Of a DNA stretch of 64,000 bases, positions 23,263-31,047 are shown in pieces. The DNA is from CADCTB01 sp963768975 (GTDB lineage Bacteria > Actinomycetota > Acidimicrobiia > Acidimicrobiales > AC-14): assembly GCA_963768975.1 (NCBI GenBank), contig CAVYKB010000019.1, positions 495,147 to 559,146 of the forward strand, written 5' to 3'. Positions within the stretch are counted from its first letter, which is position 1, and each line of letters starts with the position of its first letter. The position numbers were made by a program, and so were the translations under genes. The notes under the pieces are model-generated. The model saw only the letters and a list, made by a program, of their open reading frames with translations. It was not told where the DNA came from and made no database searches.

Positions 23263-25077
23263 CCGCCGGAACCGGAAGTAGCCCCAGAAGGCGAACGAGA
23301 ACACCGCGAAGGCCATGAAAAGGCCGATCACGACGTACGAGGGCGAAACCGACGTGTTCGACACGTACCCGGTGCTGGGCCGCAGCAGGATATGCACGAA
23401 CATGAGCAGCGTCAGCCCGTAGAGGGCGGCCCAGGCGGCGCGGCTCCAGCCGACCACCCTCGCCCCCTGGAGCAGGCGCATGGGCAGCATGGCGATGACC
23501 AGGCTGTCGAGGGCGGCCCAGAAGATGCCGGCGAGGACGTTCTCCACGAAGATGGTCCCGAGCGTCTTACCCGACTCGGCGGCAGCGGCCGACACAGGCA
23601 ACAGGGCCAGCCACGACGCCATGCTGAGCAACAGGAGGAAGACCACGGAGCGGGCCGCCAGCCGGCCGGATTCGTCCCGGCCCAGCTTCCGGCTGAGGGC
23701 CAGGCCACCCAGCAGGCCGTAGAAGTAGCCGGGCTGGAAGCCGACGGCCCTCGACAGGGCCACGCACGCCACGGCGATCACCAGCGCACCCGGCAGAGCG
23801 ATGGGGACCGCCCGCTCCGCGTAGCGCCGGCGGACGTGGAGCACCTCGGGAAGATCGGATGCGATCACCACGAAGCCAGTCGCCAGGCTGAGGCCCAGGG
23901 CGCCCCAGGCGGTGGTGGCGTCGAAGCCGCTGCTCGGCTGCATGGCGAACCACAGGGGCCCGCTCAGGAGCATGAACACGACGAGGAGCATCCCGTGATG
24001 GCGCCGGCCACCGACCGGGTGGGGCTTCAGCCCGAACCAGCCCCGCACCTCGTCGTAGTGCTCTTCAAGCGTGGTGTTGAACAGCTCGGCCGGGAACGCG
24101 ATCAGCACGAGCAGGCCGGCCATGGCCAGGGCGCTCAGGAGCACCTGGTCGAGCCCGAAGTCAACCTGGTCGACCTGCGGGAGCGACGTGGCCAGGGCGG
24201 TGCGGTGCGGTGCCGCCTCGGTCACTTCGAAACCCGATGCGGCGAGCACCGGGAGGCCGGAGCTGCGGCAGGAGCTGGTCACGCGGTGGGGGCCGGGGTC
24301 GATGTCGCCTGGCACCGAGATCCCCTCCTTGCGGAGTAGACCGCCGGCGTCGGGGCTGGTGGAGCCGACCCGCCGGCCGTCGACGAAGAGGAAGACTGTG
24401 CCGCAGGCCGGCGGCGGCTGGGCCAGCAGGGGTGCGGCCAGCTGGGAACGGCCGGCGGGCGGGTACCCGGACCCAGTGACGGTGATACCGATGCCGGGCG
24501 GCCCTGACCGCACGCCGCCGGCGGTCACCGCGTCGAGGGTGATGCCGCCCGGGGCTGCGGATGCCGCCGGCACAGTGGTCGTGGTGGATGTGCTGGTGGT
24601 CGTCTCGACGACGACGGTGATCGTTGTCGTGGTCGCCGGGAGGTCCGTCGTCGCGTTGCTCGGGGCGCTGGTCGATGCCGGGCCACTCGAGCTCGTCGTC
24701 GACGGGGGCGTCGTGGTCACCGTGGTCGAGGAGCTGGACGTCGTCGTCGCCTGCAGCCCGCTTCCGCTCAGGGCGCTGCGGAGGATGTTGTCGCCGCCCC
24801 AGGTGACGACGACCGCCCCGGCCTGGGGGCCGGCAGCCGAGGGAGCGAACACCACGTCGATCGAGCAGGAGACGGTCCGCGTGCCCACCGCGCACCCGCC
24901 GGCGCTCCGGGAGAAGGGGCCGGTGACCCGCACCTCGTTCACCACGACCGCCGTGCCGGTCTTGAACTCGAGCCGCTGAGGGTCGCTTCTCTCCCCGACG
25001 GTCACCGTGCCGAAGCTCACTGTCGTCGGCGACAGGGTGGGCGGCGCGGCCTGGGCGAACAGCGGGGAGGCTCCCAC
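23077..25077 (-). CDS. Ig-like/choice-of-anchor multi-pass membrane protein
   Basis: A protein of about 666 residues. The N-terminal third is an extracytoplasmic ASPM/SPD-2/Hydin-like beta domain (LSPTTVSFGTVTVGERSDP) with a Cys pair, then a Thr/Ser-rich linker (about residues 110-170) and a second beta domain (about 170-285). From about residue 300 there are roughly eight transmembrane helices. Function unknown; it may be an envelope or stress protein. GTG 25077 is the first permitted start, yet 17 further in-frame codons upstream encode a convincing signal-peptide core (LRALLVGALAALV) with no ATG, GTG or TTG before TAA at 25140-25138. The C-terminal 60 residues after RFRRSD are read antisense to the aconitase gene and look like a stop-loss extension. 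Confidence 0.6.
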   Translation of the reverse strand: MGASPLFAQAAPPTLSPTTVSFGTVTVGERSDPQRLEFKTGTAVVVNEVRVTGPFSRSAGGCAVGTRTVSCSIDVVFAPSAAGPQAGAVVVTWGGDNILRSALSGSGLQATTTSSSSTTVTTTPPSTTSSSGPASTSAPSNATTDLPATTTTITVVVETTTSTSTTTTVPAASAAPGGITLDAVTAGGVRSGPPGIGITVTGSGYPPAGRSQLAAPLLAQPPPACGTVFLFVDGRRVGSTSPDAGGLLRKEGISVPGDIDPGPHRVTSSCRSSGLPVLAASGFEVTEAAPHRTALATSLPQVDQVDFGLDQVLLSALAMAGLLVLIAFPAELFNTTLEEHYDEVRGWFGLKPHPVGGRRHHGMLLVVFMLLSGPLWFAMQPSSGFDATTAWGALGLSLATGFVVIASDLPEVLHVRRRYAERAVPIALPGALVIAVACVALSRAVGFQPGYFYGLLGGLALSRKLGRDESGRLAARSVVFLLLLSMASWLALLPVSAAAAESGKTLGTIFVENVLAGIFWAALDSLVIAMLPMRLLQGARVVGWSRAAWAALYGLTLLMFVHILLRPSTGYVSNTSVSPSYVVIGLFMAFAVFSFAFWGYFRFRRSDAEAPADEVEGAAGPVPLDVLVAEGMGAGEVDRGAVGPVEPALDGPVGSQAVQPEEGDVV

Positions 25078-25173
25078 GAGGGCCGCGAGGGCACCGACGA
25101 GGAGGGCACGTAGGGTCTGGCTTGCGACAGAGCCACCTTATGCCCCGAGGTCAACCGCTACACTGGTCGGCTT

Positions 25174-25638
25174 ATGGCACGGAACAACGACCGCGACCGC
25201 GGCAAGAAGCGGACGCCGGTCCGAGACACCAACCGCCGGGGCAAGCCCAAGGTCTGCGTCTTCTGCCGCGACCACGTCGTGTGGGTGGACTACAAGGACG
25301 TCAACGTCCTGCGCCGGTTCATCAGCGACCGGGCCAAGATCAAGGCCCGCCGCACCACCGGCACGTGCCTGCAGCACCAGCGCGATGTCGCCGTCGCCAT
25401 CAAGACCGCCCGTGAGCTGGCCCTGATCCCCTACACCCAGCGCACCGTGAGCGACAAAGCCGGCGGGCGCGAGGGTCGAGGCGGCGGGCGCGGCGGTCCC
25501 CGGGGCCCCCGTCCCGATGCCGCTCGTGACGCCGACGCCGGCAGCGATGCCGGCGACGTGGATGCCGATGTCGTCGCCGACGATGCCGGCGCCGAAGACG
25601 CCGGCGCCGAAGACGCTGTCGCCGCCTACAGCGAGTAG
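25174..25638 (+). CDS. rpsR: 30S ribosomal protein bS18 with long acidic C-terminal extension
   Basis: Residues about 22-90 are a normal bS18: KVCVFCRDHVVWVDYKDVNV with the zinc-type CxxC, then RFISDRAKIKARRTTGTCLQ and ARELALIPY. The family is normally 75-95 residues; this one is 154. The extra tail first runs through Gly/Arg (GGREGRGGGRGG) and then Asp/Ala repeats (DAGAEDAGAEDA). The gene stands alone rather than in the usual rpsF-ssb-rpsR-rplI order, so it may be the only bS18 gene or a paralogue. ATG 25174 lies 97 bases from the divergent membrane-protein gene. Confidence 0.9.
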   Translation: MARNNDRDRGKKRTPVRDTNRRGKPKVCVFCRDHVVWVDYKDVNVLRRFISDRAKIKARRTTGTCLQHQRDVAVAIKTARELALIPYTQRTVSDKAGGREGRGGGRGGPRGPRPDAARDADAGSDAGDVDADVVADDAGAEDAGAEDAVAAYSE

Positions 25639-25659
25639 CGAAACGGACTGACGCGGCCG

Positions 25660-26307
25660 GTGCTCCGGCTGCCGAACCCGTGCCTCGTGGTGCTCGTCGG
25701 GCCGTCGGCGAGCGGGAAGTCGACGTGGGCGGAAGAATGGTTTCCGAGCGGCCAGGTGGTCTCCGCCGACCGGCTCCGGGCCCTGGTCGGCGAGGACGAG
25801 CACGACCAGCGGGCCGGCACCGACGCCTTCGCCGTCCTCGACCTCGTCCTCGATCGCCGGCTCCGGCGCAAGCTGCTGACCGTCGTCGACACCCTCGGCC
25901 TGGACCGGGAGCGCCGGCGGGCCTATGTCGCGCTGGCCCGCCGCCACGGCGTGCCGGTGGTGGCCATAGCCTTCGACGTGGCCGACGGCTCGTGCCGGGC
26001 CCGCAACCGCAGCGCGACCGGCCCGTGCCGTCCAAAGTGCTCACCGGCCAGTTGCAGCGGTGGGCGCAGGTGCGCGACGAGCTATCCGGCGACGGCTTCG
26101 ACGCTGTCCACCCGCCGGCGCCGGCCGCCGTCGTCCACCCCGAGCTGGTCATCGCGCCGGCGGCGGCCCACCGTCAACAGGAGGAGCCCATGGCCCTGTC
26201 CTTCGGCCTGCAGATCGCCACGTTCGAGTGGCCGGACGGCGTCGGCCCCCGCCTGGCCTCGGTCGCCCGGGCGGCGGAAGCAGTCGGCTTCACCAGCCTC
26301 TGGGTGA
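25660..26307 (+). pseudogene. P-loop kinase-like ATPase, frameshifted
   Basis: The frame starts at GTG 25660 with the Walker A sequence VGPSASGKSTWAEEW (about residue 11) and SADRLRALVG, the pattern of small polynucleotide-kinase-like AAA proteins. After SCRARNRS (about 26008) the match leaves the frame: the expected continuation RPVPSKVLTGQLQRW lies in another frame, consistent with one missing C. In the second frame no stop separates the kinase end from the LLM gene, so a restored frame would give a kinase-LLM fusion. As written, the kinase frame continues out of register to 26307. It may be a true pseudogene, a sequence error, or a programmed shift. Confidence 0.6.
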
Positions 26308-27035
26308 TGGACCACTTCATCCAGATCCCGCCGGTCGGCCCCCACTGGCAGAACATGCTGGACAGTTGGACCACCCTCGGGTTCCTGGCCGGCCACACCG
26401 AGCGGGCCCGCCTGGGCACGATGGTCACCGGCGTGACGTACCGGAACCTCGCCCACCTGGCCAAACTGGCCGCCACCCTCGACGTGCTCTCCGGCGGCCG
26501 GGCCATGTGCGGCGTCGGCGCCGGCTGGTTCGAGCGGGAGCACAAGGCCTACGGCTTCGACTTCCCGCCCCTCCGGCGGCGCTACGAGCTACTGGAGGAC
26601 GCCCTGCAGCTGTTCCCGCTGATGTGGGGGCCCGGCGCGCCGGCGTTCGAGGGTAAGACGACCACCGTGGCCGAGGCGCTTTGCTACCCCCGGCCCGTCC
26701 AGGAGCGCATCCCCATCCTGGTCGGCGGATCGGGCGAGCGGAAGACGCTGCGGCTGGTGGCCCAGTACGCAGACGCCTGCAACCTCTTCGGCGACGCCGC
26801 CACCGTCCGCCACAAGGTCGGAGTCCTCCGTGACCACTGCGCCGGCGTGGGCAGGGATCCGGCCGCCATCGAGGTGACCCACCTGACTCTGGCCCTCGAC
26901 GCCCCGGTCGAGGACCAGATCGGGCGCTACCGGCAGCTAGCGGAGGCGGGTGTGCAGACCGCTATGGTCCGGTTCCCGATGCTCGACGAGGCGGCGGTGG
27001 AGGCCTTCGCCCCCGTGATCGCCGCGTTCAACTAG
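26190..27035 (+). CDS. LLM-class F420-dependent oxidoreductase
   Basis: The 281-residue TIM-barrel protein belongs to the luciferase-like monooxygenase family, in a subgroup (TIGR03560-like) expected to use coenzyme F420. Seen are SLWVMDHFIQIP (the conserved DHF loop), RLGTMVTGVTYRNLAHLAK, SGGRAMCGVGAGWFEREH and PILVGGSGERKTLRLVAQYAD, all family landmarks. The start ATG 26190 has an ideal AGGAG. The frame is open further upstream into the kinase-like region, so this gene may be the second half of a fusion if the upstream frameshift is an error. The substrate is unknown. The stop overlaps the end of the convergent trans-sulfuration gene by 4 bases. Confidence 0.88.
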   Translation: MALSFGLQIATFEWPDGVGPRLASVARAAEAVGFTSLWVMDHFIQIPPVGPHWQNMLDSWTTLGFLAGHTERARLGTMVTGVTYRNLAHLAKLAATLDVLSGGRAMCGVGAGWFEREHKAYGFDFPPLRRRYELLEDALQLFPLMWGPGAPAFEGKTTTVAEALCYPRPVQERIPILVGGSGERKTLRLVAQYADACNLFGDAATVRHKVGVLRDHCAGVGRDPAAIEVTHLTLALDAPVEDQIGRYRQLAEAGVQTAMVRFPMLDEAAVEAFAPVIAAFN

Positions 27036-28156
27036 TCCAGCGCCCGGGCCAGGTCGGCCAGTAGGTCGTCGACGTCTTCGATGCCAACGGAGAGGCGGAC
27101 CAACCCCGGGTCGGCGGCCAGGGGCGTGCCCGCCAGGCTGGCGTGGCTCATGCGCGCTGGGTAACTGATCAGCGATTCCACCCCGCCCAGCGACTCGCCG
27201 AGGGTGAAGACCCGGACCTTGCCCAGAAGGGTCGCCGCCGCCGGCTCCCTGCCGGCCAGCACGCACGACACCATGCCGCCGAATCGCCCGGCCATCTGGC
27301 GCTTGGCCAGGTCGTGACCGGGGTGGCCGGTCAGCCCCGGGTAGGACACCGTGGCGACCGCCGGGTGCTCGGCCAGGAAGCCGGCGACGGCCAGGGCGTT
27401 GTCACAGTGACGGTCCATGCGCAGGGCGAGCGTCTTGACGCCGCGCAGCACGAGGAAGCAATCGAACGGCCCCGGCACGGCGCCGGCGGCGTTGCGCGTC
27501 AGCGTGAGCGCAGAAGCGATCCCTGGATCGTCGGTGGCCACGAAGCCGCCGATCACGTCGGAATGACCGCCGAGGTACTTGCTGGTCGAGTGCACGACGA
27601 GGTGGGCGCCCAGCTCCAGCGGCCGCTGTAGGTAGGGCGTGGCGAAGGTGTTGTCGACCGCGCACCAGGCGCCCCGCTCGCGGGCCAGGGCCGCCAGAGC
27701 GGCGATGTCGACCACCGCCAGCCCAGGGTTGGTGGGCGACTCCGCCCACACCAGCCTGGTCCGGTCGGTCCACGCCCGGGCGACCTCGTCGATGTCACCG
27801 AGGTTGATCGCGGTGAAGTCCGCCTTGGCCACCTGGGTCAGCAGCCGGTGGGTGCCTCCGTAACCGTCGGCGTTGACGAGGATGTGGTCGCCGGGCGCCA
27901 GCTGGCGGACCACCGCGTCCACCGCGGCCATGCCGCTGGCGAAGGCCAGGCCGTGGGCCGCGCCCTCCAGGGACGCCAAGCAGGTCTCCAGCGCCGTGCG
28001 GGTGGGGTTGGACGATCGGGCGTAGGAGTAGCCGCGGTCGCCACCGAGCCCGTCGTGGGCGAAGGTGGACGTCTGGTAGATCGGCGTGGTGACCGCACCG
28101 GTGGTGAGGTCCGGCTCCTGCCCCGCGTGGATGGCGCGGGTGGAGAAACCCCTCAG
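27032..28156 (-). CDS. PLP-dependent trans-sulfuration enzyme (cystathionine gamma-synthase/lyase family)
   Basis: This 374-residue fold-type I enzyme works on cystathionine or O-acyl-homoserine in methionine/cysteine metabolism. It opens with GFSTRAIHAGQEPD and has the PLP lysine in HSTSKYLGGHSDVIGG (about residue 195). TPIYQTSTFAHDG and the C-terminal ESLGGVESLISYPARMSHA are also typical. Synthase and lyase cannot be separated by eye. The position homologous to the start is CTG at 28156-28154, which overlaps the TGA of the preceding CooC-like gene (CTGA). There is no ATG, GTG or TTG in frame between that point and ATG 28321, deep inside the upstream gene. Either a CTG start with translational coupling or a long N-terminal extension is implied. 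Confidence 0.88.
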   Translation of the reverse strand: MRGFSTRAIHAGQEPDLTTGAVTTPIYQTSTFAHDGLGGDRGYSYARSSNPTRTALETCLASLEGAAHGLAFASGMAAVDAVVRQLAPGDHILVNADGYGGTHRLLTQVAKADFTAINLGDIDEVARAWTDRTRLVWAESPTNPGLAVVDIAALAALARERGAWCAVDNTFATPYLQRPLELGAHLVVHSTSKYLGGHSDVIGGFVATDDPGIASALTLTRNAAGAVPGPFDCFLVLRGVKTLALRMDRHCDNALAVAGFLAEHPAVATVSYPGLTGHPGHDLAKRQMAGRFGGMVSCVLAGREPAAATLLGKVRVFTLGESLGGVESLISYPARMSHASLAGTPLAADPGLVRLSVGIEDVDDLLADLARALD

Positions 28157-28977
28157 TTCTGGCTCTGCAGCTCGGCGATGCGGGCGTCGATGCGGTTGCG
28201 CTCGGCCAGCAGGGCCTCCCGCTCGGCGTCCTCGGACTCGATGACCTCGATGATCCGCTCGACGGCGTCGCGCACGGGCTGGGCCTCGTTGGCGAAGAGC
28301 GGGCCGCCGCGGCGGTCGCACTTGGGCACATCGGCATCCCAGGGGACGACCGCGGCCAGGGGCACGCCGTACTCGGTGGTGAGGCGGTTGTAGAGCTCGA
28401 CGTCGGCCTCGCCCCGCGCCTTGTTGCCCACGCCGTAGATGCGGGGAATGCCCAGCTCTCGGGCCAGGGGGACGGTGCGGCCGGCGGTCATCACCGACTT
28501 GTGGGTGGGCTCCATGATCATGAGCAGCACGTCGGCGTAGGCCAACGTCCCGCCCGAGCGGCTCAGGTGTTCGAGGCCGGCCTCCATGTCCACGAGCGTG
28601 ACATCGGCCTCCTCGTCGATGGCGGTGCCGAGGAGGCTGCGGACCATGTAGTGGTCGGCGCAGCTGCAGCCGGCGCCGGCCTGGTCGATGCGCATGGCGT
28701 GCAGGAGGGTGACGCCCGAGGGGGTCGGCAGGCCGTACTCGGCCAGCAGGGCGCCGGGCGACAACGTGCCGTCACCGAGGCCGACCACGAGCTTCCGGGG
28801 CACGAGCGGGGCCTCGTTGGCCGTCTTCTCGTCGAGGCCCAGGCTCATGGCCAGATTGGGGTTGGAATCGGTATCGACCGCGAGGACCTTCTTGCCGCGG
28901 GCCACGTAGGCCTGGCACAGCAAACCCGACAGCGAGGTCTTGCCTACTCCGCCCTTGCCGACGACACCGAGCTTCAT
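28153..28977 (-). CDS. CooC/MinD-like P-loop ATPase
   Basis: The 274-residue SIMIBI-class ATPase opens with MKLGVVGKGGVGKTSLSGLL, a deviant Walker A. VDTDSNPNLAMSLGL follows, then a Cys pair in AGCSCADHYMVRSLLG (about residues 101-116) and DVTLVDMEAGLEHLSR as Walker B. CooC proteins mature carbon-monoxide dehydrogenase by ATP-driven nickel insertion, and the Cys pair fits that group. No CO dehydrogenase gene is in view, so the client is unknown. The C-terminus is a coiled coil (IEVIESEDAEREALLAER). The stop overlaps the next gene's CTG. Confidence 0.82.
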   Translation of the reverse strand: MKLGVVGKGGVGKTSLSGLLCQAYVARGKKVLAVDTDSNPNLAMSLGLDEKTANEAPLVPRKLVVGLGDGTLSPGALLAEYGLPTPSGVTLLHAMRIDQAGAGCSCADHYMVRSLLGTAIDEEADVTLVDMEAGLEHLSRSGGTLAYADVLLMIMEPTHKSVMTAGRTVPLARELGIPRIYGVGNKARGEADVELYNRLTTEYGVPLAAVVPWDADVPKCDRRGGPLFANEAQPVRDAVERIIEVIESEDAEREALLAERNRIDARIAELQSQN

Positions 28978-29042
28978 CCGTTTCTCCCTTCAGGCGAACG
29001 CCCCATTCTGCCCCGAAACTACCGGGAACGGGGCTTTCTCCC

Positions 29043-29321
29043 TTAGAGGACGTCGCGCCGGCGCACGACCCGCCGGCGGGATGCCACGACAGGCTCGTCG
29101 TCGACATAGGAGTCTTCGACGATGGTCCGCCGGCGGGGACCGCCGTACCAGCCCCCCGTACCGCCGTTCAGGATCAGCATGCCGACGGCCAGCCCGACGA
29201 CCCCGACGACCATGAGGATCACGCCGATGGTGTTGAGGTCGATGCCCGAGGTCGACACGTCGACGGCGAAGGCCAGGACCGCTCCGAGAGCGATCAGGAA
29301 GATGCTCGCACCTATTGTCAT
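29043..29321 (-). CDS. Small two-helix membrane protein (DUF6458-like)
   Basis: A 92-residue protein opening MTIGASIFLIALGAVLAFAV, with a second helix around NTIGVILMVVGVVGLAVGML. A GG-rich turn and a basic, arginine-rich tail (RRRVVRRRDVL) follow. This matches the common actinobacterial DUF6458 layout. ATG 29321 is chosen because it begins the first helix directly; the longer frame to 29414 adds a basic stretch with no signal. Function unknown. Confidence 0.75.
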   Translation of the reverse strand: MTIGASIFLIALGAVLAFAVDVSTSGIDLNTIGVILMVVGVVGLAVGMLILNGGTGGWYGGPRRRTIVEDSYVDDEPVVASRRRVVRRRDVL

Positions 29322-29523
29322 GCATGGTGCGTACCCACCGCCCCGGCGGGTTACCCGTGCCGAGGCACGGCTCCGAACACGTGATCGGGTATGATCAAGG
29401 CGCGACGGGTGCACTTGGCGCCCTAGTCGGGGCCTTTCCTACCTGAGCCGCGGGCGAACGAGCACCGGGCGACGAGGGCGGGTTCGGCCCACTCTCGTTT
29501 CCCACACAACTCAGGAGCTCCTC

Positions 29524-30783
29524 ATCACTTCCAAATCCTTCGCCGCGCTCGGCGTGGCGCCCGACCTCGCCGAGGCCTTGGCCACCGCCGGCATCACGTC
29601 GCCGTTCCCGATCCAGACCATGACCATTCCCGACGCCCTGGCCGGGCGCGACGTCTGTGGCAAGGCCCAGACCGGCTCGGGCAAGACCCTGGCGTTCGGG
29701 CTCCCGGTCATCATGCGCCTGACCGAAGCCAAGCCGCACCGGCCGAAGGCGCTCATCCTCGTCCCCACCCGGGAGCTGGCCCACCAGGTCCAGGAAGTCC
29801 TCACGCCCCTCGCCGCTTCCAGGGGCCTGCGCCTCGGGGCGATCTACGGCGGCGCCCCGATGGACCGCCAGGTCAAGGCGCTCAAGCGGGGCGTCGAGAT
29901 CGTCGTCGCCACCCCCGGCCGCCTGATCGACCTGGGCGACCGGGGCGACATCTCCCTGTCCGAGGTCGAGGTCCTCGTCCTCGACGAGGCCGACCGCATG
30001 GTCGACATGGGCTTCATGCCCCAGGTCGAGTGGGTCCTGCGCCGGCTCCCTGCCGAGCACCAGACCCTGCTGTTCTCCGCCACCCTCGACAGCGACGTCG
30101 ACCACCTCATCAAGACCTACGTGAACGCGCCGGCCCGCCACGAGGTGGTCTCCACCTTGCCGACGGTCGAGAGCATGGAGCACCGGTTCCTGAAGGTCCA
30201 CCAGATGGACAAGGTCAAGGTGGTCGGCGAGATCGCCAAGGGCGTGTTCCGGGCCCTGGTCTTCGTGCGCACCAAGCGAGGGGCCGACCGTCTCGGCGTC
30301 CAGCTCCGCAAGGAAGGCGGCATCAAGACCGAGGTCCTCCACGGCGACCTCACCCAAGGCGCCCGCCAGCGGGCCCTCGAGCGCTTCACCAAGGGCGACG
30401 TCGCCGTGCTGGTCGCCACCGATGTCGCGGCGCGCGGCCTCGACATCGACGGTGTCGACGTGGTAGTGCACTACGACCCGCCCGAGGACCACAAGGCCTA
30501 CCTCCACCGTTCGGGCCGCACGGCTCGGGCTGGCGAGAAGGGCGTGGCCGTCAGCCTGCTGCTGTGGGATCAGGTGGCCGAGGCGGAGCGAGTGCGCAAG
30601 CGCCTCGGAATCCGCCAGCCGCTGGTCGAGATCTTCTCCAACGACCCCCGCCTCCGCGACCTCGCCGGCGACGTGTGGGGGCCGCCGGAGGAGGCCGAGG
30701 AGGCCACCGGAACCGACGGCGCCTTCCAGCCCACGCATACCATCGCCCGCCGGATGGGTGGGGGGCGCCGCGGCCGGCGCTGA
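29524..30783 (+). CDS. DEAD-box RNA helicase
   Basis: An ATP-dependent RNA-remodelling enzyme of about 419 residues. Motifs occur in order: Q-motif (SFAALGV ... GITSPFPIQ), I (AQTGSGKT), Ia (PTREL), Ib (TPGR), II (DEAD), III (SAT), IV (FVRTKRGAD), V (ATDVAARGLDID) and VI (HRSGRTARAG). The C-terminal tail is short and basic (GGGRRGRR). The start is notable: CAGGAG at 29512-29517 is followed six bases later by ATC 29524, giving ITSKSFAALGV. That includes the upstream Phe of the Q-motif, which the first canonical start (GTG 29554) would cut off. The 200-base leader back to 29322 has no gene and may hold a regulatory 5' region, as in cold-responsive helicases. Confidence 0.92.
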   Translation: MTSKSFAALGVAPDLAEALATAGITSPFPIQTMTIPDALAGRDVCGKAQTGSGKTLAFGLPVIMRLTEAKPHRPKALILVPTRELAHQVQEVLTPLAASRGLRLGAIYGGAPMDRQVKALKRGVEIVVATPGRLIDLGDRGDISLSEVEVLVLDEADRMVDMGFMPQVEWVLRRLPAEHQTLLFSATLDSDVDHLIKTYVNAPARHEVVSTLPTVESMEHRFLKVHQMDKVKVVGEIAKGVFRALVFVRTKRGADRLGVQLRKEGGIKTEVLHGDLTQGARQRALERFTKGDVAVLVATDVAARGLDIDGVDVVVHYDPPEDHKAYLHRSGRTARAGEKGVAVSLLLWDQVAEAERVRKRLGIRQPLVEIFSNDPRLRDLAGDVWGPPEEAEEATGTDGAFQPTHTIARRMGGGRRGRR

Positions 30784-30800
30784 CCCGACGAAGCAAGCTC

Positions 30801-30828
30801 TTGACCCTTGCCCGCGTTTGGATATGCT
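30801..30828 (+). promoter_or_regulatory. Sigma70-type promoter of a leaderless small ORF
   Basis: TTGACC (30801-30806) and TATGCT (30823-30828) are separated by 16 bases. Transcription would begin about 7 bases after the -10, which is the GTG of the small ORF at 30835. Confidence 0.55.
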
Positions 30829-30834
30829 CCCGCC

Positions 30835-30939
30835 GTGCCTCAGCTTGCAGAAGTTTCGGATGGGATCGTGGCCCTGGTCATCTTCGCCATCGTGGTGGTC
30901 GGTGTGATCGTGGCCGTGGCCATGGGCAAGGGTAAATAG
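30835..30939 (+). CDS. 34-residue single-helix membrane peptide
   Basis: GTG 30835 to TAG 30939 encodes VPQLAEVSDG, then a 20-residue hydrophobic helix of Val, Ile and Ala, and the basic end GKGK. A well-placed promoter directly upstream predicts a leaderless mRNA starting at the GTG. A GC hairpin follows (30960-30984). Third positions are strongly GC. The compact promoter-ORF-terminator unit supports a real small membrane protein of unknown role. Confidence 0.55.
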   Translation: MPQLAEVSDGIVALVIFAIVVVGVIVAVAMGKGK

Positions 30940-30959
30940 CCGGCCGGTGAGGTGGGGGC

Positions 30960-30984
30960 CAGGGAGAGCGGCCGATGCTCCCTG
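30960..30984 (+). terminator. Hairpin after the small membrane-peptide gene
   Basis: CAGGGAG (30960-30966) pairs with CTCCCTG (30978-30984) around an 11-base loop, 21 bases after the stop codon of the small ORF. No U-tract follows. Confidence 0.45.
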
Positions 30985-31047
30985 CGTGTGATTCGGCGTG
31001 GCGTGGACGCTTGTCCTGCTAGCCCAAGTGGGACTAGCCGGCCCCGC

